8,988 nt of DNA, from NCBI GenBank assembly GCA_007571275.1, contig RKRS01000250.1, positions 1 to 8,988 on the forward strand, read 5' to 3'. This stretch comes from Dehalococcoidia bacterium (GTDB lineage Bacteria; Chloroflexota; Dehalococcoidia; Bin125). The translations under genes were made by a program, and so were the position numbers. Position 1 is the stretch's first letter. Each line of letters opens with the position of its first letter. A model generated the notes under the pieces. The model did not search any database. It saw only the letters and a program-made list of their open reading frames with translations, and was not told the DNA's origin. Shown piece after piece: positions 1 to 6,816 of the stretch.

Positions 1-119
1 TAGCAGACAGATTGCTTTCTCACGTCCTCATACCGATTCGTTAACCTGTGCCTGACTGGTCGCCCGTATCGTGCAACACCGGCTGGATTGCACTTGTTCG
101 AGCGTCATGAAGGGAGACG
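1..119. other. Leader region upstream of the kinase pair
   Basis: This 119-base stretch precedes the first kinase gene. I see no complete gene in it. Short open frames enter from the left edge and stop early (for example TAA near 41 and TGA near 53), so the tail of an upstream + strand gene cannot be excluded. A TTGCTT at 12-17 could be a -35 box, but there is no convincing -10 at the right distance, so no promoter is called. The final bases carry the ribosome binding site of the next gene. Confidence 0.4.
109..116 (+). promoter_or_regulatory. Ribosome binding site of the first kinase gene
   Basis: The purine run GAAGGGAG lies three bases before ATG 120 and six bases before the in-frame GTG at 123. 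It supports initiation here. The spacing slightly favours GTG 123 over ATG 120, so the true N-terminus may be one residue shorter. Confidence 0.6.
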
Positions 120-863
120 ATGGTGGCCACATCCGCTGATTTCTCAGAGCTTCCCGGCCGCCTGATCGTGGTCGAGGGAATTGACGGGTCGGGCAAGAGC
201 ACGCAGCTTGACCTTCTGCACAAATGGTTGCGCAGCGAGGGCTATGTCACGGTCTTCACTGAGTGGAATTCGTCACCGATCGTCCGCGACACGACCAAGC
301 GAGGCAAGCGCAAGCAGCTGCTGACGCCGATGTCATTCAGTTTGATCCATGCCGCCGATTTCGCCAGCCGCACCCATGAGCAGATCCTGCCTGCGCTGCA
401 GGCCGGCGTGATCGTCCTGGCCGACCGCTACGTCTATACCGCATTCGCCCGCGACGCAGCGCGGGGAGTCAATCGTAAGTGGGTCCGAGACTTGTACTCG
501 TTCGCGCCGCCACCGAATCTGGCGCTCTACTTTCACGTCACGCTGGAGGAATCAATCCGCCGAATCGGCGCCGCGCGCGCTGAGATCAAGTTCTACGAAG
601 CCGGCATGGACCTCGGGCTGACCGAAGACGTGCAGGAATCGTTCCGCCTGTTCCAGGGAAGAATCCTCGACGAGTATGACGATCTCTGCGAGGAATACGA
701 CATCACGCGAATCGATGCCTCGCAGTCATTGGTCAACCAGCAAGTCCTGGTTCGGAAGTTGGTCGAGCCGTTGCTCGAAGGCATGCCGCGACGTGAGATC
801 TCCAACGTTCCACCACATATCCAGACCGGTTTTGCGTCGCTGGCCGCCGGGGGTGGGCTGTGA
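120..863 (+). CDS. tmk: Thymidylate kinase-like nucleotide kinase (intact P-loop)
   Basis: This 247-residue protein belongs to the thymidylate kinase-like P-loop family, whose canonical members phosphorylate dTMP to dTDP in the cytoplasm. A beta-strand LIVVEG leads into a full Walker A loop, GIDGSGKST at residues 20-28. A DRY motif at 102-104 (LADRY) matches the DR[YF] element that contacts the nucleotide substrate. The usual REPGGT motif after the P-loop is replaced by TEWNSSP (47-53). The region around FYEAGMDLG takes the place of a classical lid, so this is a divergent branch and the substrate may not be dTMP. It is longer than typical Tmk (about 210) and has a roughly 24-residue C-terminal tail after LEGMP. 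Its stop overlaps the GTG start of the next gene, so the two are translationally coupled. The symbol marks the family; housekeeping Tmk function is not shown. Confidence 0.8.
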   Translation: MVATSADFSELPGRLIVVEGIDGSGKSTQLDLLHKWLRSEGYVTVFTEWNSSPIVRDTTKRGKRKQLLTPMSFSLIHAADFASRTHEQILPALQAGVIVLADRYVYTAFARDAARGVNRKWVRDLYSFAPPPNLALYFHVTLEESIRRIGAARAEIKFYEAGMDLGLTEDVQESFRLFQGRILDEYDDLCEEYDITRIDASQSLVNQQVLVRKLVEPLLEGMPRREISNVPPHIQTGFASLAAGGGL

Positions 864-1555
864 CCGCAGTCAAGTTCTACGGTGAGCCGCCGCCCGGCAT
901 CGAGCAGGACTGGTTACCAGGACGCCTGATCGCCATCGAAGGTACCGACGGAGTCGGCCGCTCAACGATCATTTCGATCCTGAAGGACTACCTCGAGGCC
1001 AACGGCTGGGGCGTGATCGACAGCGGCCTACGACGTTCCCCATTGGTCGGACCCGGCATCGACCAGGCCAAGGCGGGCCACACGCTCGATCCAATCACGC
1101 TCAACCTGTTCTATGCGACCGACTTCTGGGATCGCTTCGAGCGGATCATGCTGCCGGCCCTGCAGGCCGGGATGGTCGTGCTGGCCGACCGCTACATCTT
1201 CTCGCTGATGGCGCGCGCCGTCGTGCGCGGCGCCTCACGGGAATGGCTGGAACAGATCTACGGCTTCGCCCTGATCCCGGATCAGGTGGTCTACCTCGAT
1301 ATCGACGCAGAGGATCTGGTCCTGCGCGTGTTGGAGCGAGGCTTCGACTTCTGGGAATCAGGCGGCGATTATCTGCACGACCGCAGCATCTACGACGGCT
1401 TCATGCAGCATCAGCGTGAACAGTTGCGGGAGATGTCGGCGATGGCTGATCGCTACGGCTGGGACGTGATCGATGCGCGCGGCACGATCGAAGAGGTCTT
1501 CGAGCAAGTGCGTCGCACGATCATGCCAACCATTGAGGGCATGCCGCAGGACTGA
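860..1555 (+). CDS. Thymidylate kinase-like protein with degenerate P-loop (Lys to Arg)
   Basis: This 231-residue paralogue of the preceding protein starts at GTG 860, sharing GTGA with the upstream stop. The fold signature is kept: LIAIEG strand, P-loop GTDGVGRST at residues 28-36, LPALQAGMVVLADRY with DRY at 110-112, and a C-terminal IEGMP like the LEGMP of its neighbour. The invariant Walker A lysine is Arg34 (codon CGC at 959-961). There is also no REPGGT motif; the equivalent region reads SGLRRSP (55-61). In P-loop kinases this lysine binds the ATP beta/gamma phosphates, so activity may be weak or lost, or the protein may be a regulatory partner of its neighbour in a heterodimer. That is inference. 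The frame is intact with normal codon use, so it does not look like a decaying pseudogene. I recall Arg-type relatives elsewhere but cannot verify it here. Confidence 0.75.
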   Translation: MTAVKFYGEPPPGIEQDWLPGRLIAIEGTDGVGRSTIISILKDYLEANGWGVIDSGLRRSPLVGPGIDQAKAGHTLDPITLNLFYATDFWDRFERIMLPALQAGMVVLADRYIFSLMARAVVRGASREWLEQIYGFALIPDQVVYLDIDAEDLVLRVLERGFDFWESGGDYLHDRSIYDGFMQHQREQLREMSAMADRYGWDVIDARGTIEEVFEQVRRTIMPTIEGMPQD

Positions 1556-1601
1556 GGCCCAGCCAGTCGTGATTTCGGGTGTATGCTGGGTCAGCTATCG
1601 C

Positions 1602-1677
1602 GCCGAGGTAGCTCAGTTGGTAGAGCACACGACTGAAAATCGTGGTGTCGGCAGTTCGACTCTGCCCCTCGGCACCA
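1602..1677 (+). tRNA. tRNA-Phe (GAA anticodon)
   Basis: A complete 76-base cloverleaf can be folded by eye. The acceptor stem GCCGAGG/CCTCGGC, D stem GCTC/GAGC, anticodon stem CACGA/TCGTG and T stem GGCAG/CTGCC pair without a mismatch. The anticodon loop CTGAAAA places GAA at positions 34-36 (bases 1635-1637), which reads Phe codons. The T loop is TTCGACT, the discriminator base is A at 1674 and CCA is encoded at 1675-1677. It lies 46 bases after the second kinase gene and 12 bases from the 3' end of the opposing operon. No direct repeat suggesting use as an integration site was seen. Confidence 0.97.
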
Positions 1678-1689
1678 AATACGCCACAC

Positions 1690-4653
1690 TCACTTCAACG
1701 CGCTGGCCAGATACTCCACAACGTGGCGAGGCTGTCTGTCGGTGAAATGAGTGATCTGCTGGCGACACGAGACGCCTGTGATCGCCACTGGCATCTCGCT
1801 CGAATCGCGCAACGCCGGGAACAGACTCAGCTCTCCCATGCTGCGAGAGATCTCGTAGTGTTCCGCCTCGAATCCGAATGAGCCCGCCATGCCGCAGCAG
1901 CCGCTGTCGACTGGCCGCGGTTCGTAGCCGGCTCGTCGCAGGACTTCGACCGTTTGATCAAGTCCCGCCAGCGCCTTCTGGTGACAGTGCGTGTGCAGCA
2001 TCAATGCTCCGTGCTCGCCCGTGAACACTTGCGGCGCGTCATCCCGCGCCAGCTCGGTGGTCAGCCACTCATCGAGCAACAGCGCCTGCGACGCGACCGC
2101 GCCAGCGGCCTCGGAGCGCAGCAGCAGCGGATATTCATCGCGCAGCGTCAACAGACACGACGGTTCGGTCCCGATGATCGGTATGCCCTCTGCGGCGTAG
2201 TCGAACAAGGCCGACACGTTTTGCTCAGCGAGTTCGCGCGCGTTGTCCAACCATCCCTTGGAGATCGATGGTCGCCCGCAACAGGCGCGATGCTTGACTC
2301 GAATCACGCGATACCCGAGCGCCTCGATCAGACGCGTCGCTGCAATCCCGACTTCGGGATGGACGTAGTTTGTGAACGTATCGTCGAACAGCACGACATC
2401 GCCGCGCGTTGCAGTCTTCGCCGCGTGACGCTGGAACCATCGGGCAAATGTCTGGCTCGCCAGCCTGGGTGGTGGCCGCTGCGGATGCACGCCGAGCGTT
2501 CGGAGCGCCAGCCTGGCAAGCGGCGTTGACGCCACTGCATTCGCCAGACTCGGCATCAATGAACCGAGTCGCAACAGGGTTGAGATATTGGCAAAAGCCC
2601 GGTCACGCAGCGGCGCGCCATGCGCCTCGTGGCGATGCGCCAGTACCTCGTACTTGATCTTGGCCAAGTCGACGCCGGAGGGACACTCCGCTTTGCAGGC
2701 CTTGCACTCGACGCAGAGGTCGAGCGCCTCATGTAGTCGGTCGCCGGAGAGTTCCTCAAGCGGCATCGCGCCGTTCAGTATCTGGCGCAGCAGATTGGCG
2801 CGGCCACGGGTTGAATGCTCTTCGTCCTGCGTGACCTGGAACGAAGGGCACATGGCGCCGTCGAACTTGCGACAGGCGCCCTGTCCGTTGCACATCTCAA
2901 CAGCGCGCGCAAGCCCACCCTCCGAGCTGAAATCGAGCCAGCCATGCGGCTCGTGATTGATCGTCTCTGGACTCAGCCTCAGATTGTCGCGGAACGGTGG
3001 CGTGTCGATGATCTTGCCCGGATTGAGCAAGCCGTCCGGGTCGAAGATCTGTTTGGTCTCGCGGAACGCGTCGACGAGCTGTGACCCGAACATCTTCTCC
3101 ATGAACGCGCCGCGCACGATGCCATCGCCGTGCTCACCCGACAGCGAACCGCCGAACTCGACCACCAGATCGGCAATCTCCGCAGCCAACTCCTCGGTCT
3201 GCTCAAGGCCAACAGGATCCTTGACATTGACGACCGGTCGGATGTGCAGGCACCCGGCGGCGGCGTGGCCGTAGTAGCCAGCGCGCAGGCCTTTGGCTCG
3301 CACGGCGGCGTCGAATCGCGCGACGAACGCGGGCAGACGCTCGGGCGGGACGGCCGTGTCTTCGACGAACGCAGCCGGCTTCGGATCACCGTGCATCGAC
3401 ATCAGCAGCCCTAACCCTGCCTGACGCATCTGCCACATCCGCGCCTGAGCTGCCGAATCCGTTTCAGTGACGTAGGCGTATCCCATGCCTCGTGACGCCA
3501 ACTCAGACTCGATGGCTCGCAACTGCTCGACAAGCTCGGCGTCGCTGTCGGCGAAACACTCGATCAGCAAGATCGCGCCCGGCTCGCCGACCACGAAGTC
3601 GGCCAGAGGCGCATAGCCGACGCTGGAGCGGCAGCGCTCGATGATGATGTCGTCGACCAGCTCGATCGCGGCAGGCTGGTGCGCATTCGCGGCGACGGTC
3701 GCCTCGGCGGCTTCGATCAGTGTGCGGAAGTGAGCGGCCAGGATCCCTCGTCGGGCGGGAAGTTTGGCCAGTTGCACCGTCGCCTCGGTGACGACAGCCA
3801 ACGTTCCTTCAGAGCCCACAACCATCTGCGACAGGTTGACACCGTCGGGATCGAGCAACGTGTCGAGGTTGTAGCCGGAGACTCGACGGGGGATGTCAGG
3901 GAAGCGCTGCGCGATCTCACTGCGTTCGCGCTCGGCCAGTTCTCGCAGATCGCGATAGAGGCGTCCCTCTCTCCCGCCAGCGTCGATCAGCGCGCGCAGG
4001 CGTCGCGCATCCACCTGATCGAAACGCAGCTGTTCACCGTCGGAGAGGATGACGTCAAGCGATTCCACGACGTCAACCGTCTTGCCGTAGAGACCACTGT
4101 GCGTCCCGCAGGAGTTGTTGCCGATCCCGCCGCCGATCGTGGCGCGATTGGCCGTCGATGGATCAATCGGATAGTGCAGACCAAATTTGCGCGCCGCCCT
4201 GTTCAACTCTGACAACACGAGTCCGGGCTGGACGCGCGCGATCCGCTGTTGTGGCTCGATCTCAAGCACCGCATTCATGTGACGGGTGAAGTCGAGCACG
4301 ACGGCGTGATTGACCCCCTGCCCGGCCAGACTCGTCCCGCCGCCGCGAGGTAGCACCGGCACGCCGTGCGCACGGGCAATCGCGACCGCCGCCTCTGCAT
4401 CGACCGGCGTGCGTGGGAAGACAACTGCGACTGGCTCCATCTCATAGAGCGAAGCGTCGGTGGCGTAGAGCAGGCGCGATGGGCGGTCGATCAGGACATC
4501 CGCGGCGTCCTGGAGAGCGCTGCGCAAGTCGTCCGCAATCGCGCTGAGCGCATTCGGGCCATTGTTGAGCATCGCCCGTGCTCGTCTCACCGAGCTGAAG
4601 TTTGACGGGGCTCGTCCCTCGATCACGGTCCGCAGCGGGGCGTTCGTAGTCAT
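1690..4653 (-). CDS. FAD-binding and Fe-S D-2-hydroxyacid dehydrogenase-like fusion (GlcD-GlcF / YdiJ type)
   Basis: This 987-residue oxidoreductase fuses a GlcD-like flavin module to a GlcF-like iron-sulfur module, as in E. coli YdiJ (about 1018 residues). The FAD-binding domain carries PRGGGTSLAGQ (102-112) and GGGIGNNSCG (174-183). The FAD-oxidase C-terminal domain has the HGDGIVRG segment near 505. A ferredoxin-like part follows, with Cys588, Cys594 and Cys602 and then CVECKACKAEC (Cys647, 650, 653, 657). The C-terminus has two cysteine-rich CCG domains, with CCG at 791-793, HC at 889-890 and CCG at 919-921. Relatives oxidise D-2-hydroxyglutarate, D-lactate or glycolate and pass electrons to a membrane or soluble carrier; the substrate cannot be read from sequence. 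No membrane segment is evident. Its ATG overlaps the tenI stop (ATGA, 4650-4653), so it is the last gene of the thiamine operon, with no obvious thiamine role. Confidence 0.9.
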   Translation of the reverse strand: MTTNAPLRTVIEGRAPSNFSSVRRARAMLNNGPNALSAIADDLRSALQDAADVLIDRPSRLLYATDASLYEMEPVAVVFPRTPVDAEAAVAIARAHGVPVLPRGGGTSLAGQGVNHAVVLDFTRHMNAVLEIEPQQRIARVQPGLVLSELNRAARKFGLHYPIDPSTANRATIGGGIGNNSCGTHSGLYGKTVDVVESLDVILSDGEQLRFDQVDARRLRALIDAGGREGRLYRDLRELAERERSEIAQRFPDIPRRVSGYNLDTLLDPDGVNLSQMVVGSEGTLAVVTEATVQLAKLPARRGILAAHFRTLIEAAEATVAANAHQPAAIELVDDIIIERCRSSVGYAPLADFVVGEPGAILLIECFADSDAELVEQLRAIESELASRGMGYAYVTETDSAAQARMWQMRQAGLGLLMSMHGDPKPAAFVEDTAVPPERLPAFVARFDAAVRAKGLRAGYYGHAAAGCLHIRPVVNVKDPVGLEQTEELAAEIADLVVEFGGSLSGEHGDGIVRGAFMEKMFGSQLVDAFRETKQIFDPDGLLNPGKIIDTPPFRDNLRLSPETINHEPHGWLDFSSEGGLARAVEMCNGQGACRKFDGAMCPSFQVTQDEEHSTRGRANLLRQILNGAMPLEELSGDRLHEALDLCVECKACKAECPSGVDLAKIKYEVLAHRHEAHGAPLRDRAFANISTLLRLGSLMPSLANAVASTPLARLALRTLGVHPQRPPPRLASQTFARWFQRHAAKTATRGDVVLFDDTFTNYVHPEVGIAATRLIEALGYRVIRVKHRACCGRPSISKGWLDNARELAEQNVSALFDYAAEGIPIIGTEPSCLLTLRDEYPLLLRSEAAGAVASQALLLDEWLTTELARDDAPQVFTGEHGALMLHTHCHQKALAGLDQTVEVLRRAGYEPRPVDSGCCGMAGSFGFEAEHYEISRSMGELSLFPALRDSSEMPVAITGVSCRQQITHFTDRQPRHVVEYLASALK

Positions 4654-5252
4654 ATCGGCAGCCTACTGTGCAACTGATAGGCGGCCTCCGACGGATCGTC
4701 CGCCGACAGAATCGCCGTGCGTACCGCCACGCCCCAGGCGCCTGCTTCGATCGCCAACGGCGCTGTCTCGCTGGTCATCCCGCCAATGGCATAGCAGGCG
4801 ATATCACCCATCAGGTCGCGCATCTCCGCCAGGTGATCGAGTCCGGCTCCGGTCCGACCAGGGTGCGACTCGGTTGCGAAGATTGTGCCGATCACTGCGT
4901 AGTCAACCGAGTCCGCCAGCGCAACCTCAGCTTCGGCCGCGTCGTGAACGGAGCGGCCAAACAGTTGGTAGCGGCGGCCAGGCGATTTCCCAGCGGCGGG
5001 AAGATGAAGTCCAATACCCAGCGCTTGCGCAAGGTCAGGTCGATTGTTGACGATCAGGACCGTCTGCGGCGGCATACGACGCTGGACGGCGCGAACCACT
5101 GCGATCAACTCGGCGTCGCGCATCTCGTGCTCACGGAACTGGACGATCAGCCGGCCGCCAACGCCGTTGGCCGCGCGCACGATCACATCAGGCAAGGGGC
5201 GACCGTTCGTTCCCTGTTGGTCAGCGATCAGCATCAGGCGGTGCAGGATCAT
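4650..5252 (-). CDS. tenI: TenI-like thiazole tautomerase (ThiE/TenI family)
   Basis: This 200-residue TIM-barrel protein belongs to the thiamine phosphate synthase/TenI superfamily. The ATG at 5252 is chosen because it overlaps the permease stop as ATGA; a longer open frame reaching 5534 only adds a basic, Arg-rich shadow of the permease gene. Family marks are QFREH (38-42), VNNRPDLA (68-75), GRSVHDAAEA (99-108), GTIFATESHPG (122-132) and AIGGMT (155-160). ThiE residues are altered: the Lys of the Q-x-R-E-K motif is His42, the Asp of the N-D-R motif is Asn70, and the VHLGQ-D metal-site segment is replaced by LHLPAAG (82-88). It keeps His103, which aligns with the catalytic His of B. subtilis TenI. 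TenI aromatises the thiazole phosphate made by ThiG, and thiG is in the same operon. A divergent ThiE remains possible. Confidence 0.82.
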   Translation of the reverse strand: MILHRLMLIADQQGTNGRPLPDVIVRAANGVGGRLIVQFREHEMRDAELIAVVRAVQRRMPPQTVLIVNNRPDLAQALGIGLHLPAAGKSPGRRYQLFGRSVHDAAEAEVALADSVDYAVIGTIFATESHPGRTGAGLDHLAEMRDLMGDIACYAIGGMTSETAPLAIEAGAWGVAVRTAILSADDPSEAAYQLHSRLPI

Positions 5253-6043
5253 GATTCGCGTTGCTGGAAATGCCAGGGAATCGCGCGTCGTTCGATCAGC
5301 ACGACCAGCAAAAACAGCAGATAGCTCAACAGAGCGATCACGAAAATTGCGCCGAAGACGAGGTCGGTCCGGAACGACAGTCGTGACTGTTCCAGGAAGA
5401 TGCCCAGACCGTCGAATGCGCCTGCGAGCTCGCCGAAGATCGCGCCAAGCACCGCGTAGATCGCCGCGATCCGCAGCCCGGTGAAGAGATCGGGCAATGC
5501 AGCCGGGATTTTCACATAGCGATACATCTGCCACCTCGAGGAGCCGAATGTGCGCATCAGATTGATCGGCGGTCGCTCCGTCGACGCTAACCCGGCGGCA
5601 AAGCCCAGCACGATTGGCACAAACGTGAACAGCCCAACCACGATGATTTTGGGCAACATGTCGTAGCCGAACCAGATGATCATCAACGGTGCGACAACAG
5701 GGATCGGGACGGTCTGCGAAGCGATGATCAGGGGATACACGGCTCGCCGTAGCGGAGTCGACATGTCGATCAACAACCCGAGCGTCAGTGCGCAGATGAT
5801 GCTGATCGAGAAGCCGGCGCCAACCTCGGACATCGTGACCAGCGAGTGATTCCAGATCGCGTCAGCCGACTCGAGGCTCTCGCGTGCGATGCGAATCGGT
5901 CCCGGCAGTACCTGCGGGCGAATATCGGAGAGCCAGACATAGCTCTGCCAGACGATCAGCGCCAACAGCATCAGAGCCATTGGCGCAGCGATACTGACCA
6001 CCAGATCCCGCTTCAGCAGCCGCCGACTCACGCGATCACGCAA
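5249..6043 (-). CDS. thiX: ABC transporter permease, thiamine-precursor type
   Basis: This 264-residue inner-membrane permease belongs to the binding-protein-dependent transporter family (ThiX/SsuC/TauC group). About six hydrophobic segments can be seen, near residues 18-38, 75-95, 103-125, 132-153, 186-206 and 228-250. The cytoplasmic EAA loop that docks the ATPase is recognisable at 163-184 (TFGSSRW, then VKIPAALP). The likely start is TTG at 6043, directly after the TAA of the ATPase gene (6044-6046); GTG at 6031 is an alternative. Its stop overlaps the tenI start. The family alone also fits nitrate, taurine or sulfonate uptake. The thiamine assignment rests on the binding protein and on tenA, tenI and thiG in the same operon. 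Confidence 0.87.
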   Translation of the reverse strand: MRDRVSRRLLKRDLVVSIAAPMALMLLALIVWQSYVWLSDIRPQVLPGPIRIARESLESADAIWNHSLVTMSEVGAGFSISIICALTLGLLIDMSTPLRRAVYPLIIASQTVPIPVVAPLMIIWFGYDMLPKIIVVGLFTFVPIVLGFAAGLASTERPPINLMRTFGSSRWQMYRYVKIPAALPDLFTGLRIAAIYAVLGAIFGELAGAFDGLGIFLEQSRLSFRTDLVFGAIFVIALLSYLLFLLVVLIERRAIPWHFQQRES

Positions 6044-6802
6044 TTACTCAATCGCTTCCGTTTGGCGCCGCAGCGCATCGATGAGTCGGTGCGCTGCGGC
6101 GGTTTCGGCTGCGCGCGCGGTTCGTGGACGCGGCAGATCAACTTCCAGAACGTTCGTGATCCGACCCGGTCGCGGCGACATCACGTAGACACGGTCGGAG
6201 AGCGCGACCGCCTCGTGTGGATCGTGAGTCACCAGCAAGGCGGAGCCGCCAATCCGATTCCAGGTCTCGGCCAACCAGCTCTGCAGCTGCGCTCGTGTGA
6301 TCGCGTCCAGCGCGCCGAACGGTTCGTCGAGCAGCAGGAATGGTCGGCCGAGCAGATAGGTGCGGAGGAAGCTCGCCCGTTGCTTCATCCCACCCGACAA
6401 CTCGTGCGGTCGCCGATGCTCGAATCCGCCCAGGCCGAATTGCGGGAATAGCTCAGCCGCACGACGCCGAGCCTCGCGCTTCCCGACACCGAGCACTTCG
6501 AGCCCCAGCGAGACGTTCTCCAACACCGTCCGCCAGGGAAACAACATGTCCTGCTGCGGCATGTAACCAAAGCGCGTCAGCCGTTCCGACGCCGATGGCG
6601 TTGCGCCGTCGACCAGGATCCGTCCCGCATCCACTCCGTCCAGACCAGCGACGAGATTGAGCAGCGTGGTTTTGCCGCAGCCCGATGGCCCAACGAGCGC
6701 GACGAACTCACCCTCGGTGACGGTCAGTGACACATCCGCCAAGGCAACGACCCGCTCCGCGCCGTGTCCATACGCCTTACTGACCGATTCAACTTCGAGC
6801 AC
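6044..6802 (-). CDS. thiZ: ABC transporter ATP-binding protein, thiamine-precursor type
   Basis: This 252-residue ATPase powers the adjacent permease. The motifs are complete: Walker A GPSGCGKTT (38-46), Q-loop at Gln83 in YMPQQD, signature LSGGMKQR (135-142), Walker B FLLLDE (155-160), D-loop ALD (164-166) and switch His193 in LLVTHD. The closest family is the nitrate/sulfonate/taurine-type ATPases, which includes ThiZ. The start is GTG at 6802, 14 bases after the binding-protein stop; no strong ribosome binding site is visible, so coupling to the upstream gene is likely. Its TAA is followed at once by the TTG start of the permease. Confidence 0.9.
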   Translation of the reverse strand: MLEVESVSKAYGHGAERVVALADVSLTVTEGEFVALVGPSGCGKTTLLNLVAGLDGVDAGRILVDGATPSASERLTRFGYMPQQDMLFPWRTVLENVSLGLEVLGVGKREARRRAAELFPQFGLGGFEHRRPHELSGGMKQRASFLRTYLLGRPFLLLDEPFGALDAITRAQLQSWLAETWNRIGGSALLVTHDPHEAVALSDRVYVMSPRPGRITNVLEVDLPRPRTARAAETAAAHRLIDALRRQTEAIE

Positions 6803-6816
6803 GAGCGCCGCTGTGA

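Noticed and set aside
1582..1587. TATGCT as a possible -10 box for tRNA-Phe
   Set aside because: Its distance to the tRNA is plausible, but no -35-like hexamer lies 16-18 bases upstream. The tRNA may instead be read from the kinase operon.
1602..1677. tRNA gene as an integration site for a mobile element
   Set aside because: No integrase, no repeated copy of the tRNA 3' end and no compositional break were seen nearby.
1954..2529. A 191-residue + strand open frame opposite the oxidoreductase, and similar ones at 3679-4212 and 4562-5050
   Set aside because: They are antisense to well-conserved coding sequence, have skewed Arg/Gln/Ser-rich composition, and show no recognisable domain.
4668..5324. 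A 218-residue + strand open frame opposite tenI and the permease end
   Set aside because: It is antisense to tenI, whose family motifs are clear. The translated product resembles no known protein and is a high-GC shadow frame.
5253..5534. A 94-residue N-terminal extension of the TenI protein
   Set aside because: It lies wholly within the permease gene in another frame, is rich in Arg as expected for a shadow frame, and matches no TenI/ThiE feature. The ATG at 5252 overlaps the permease stop and begins the recognisable domain.
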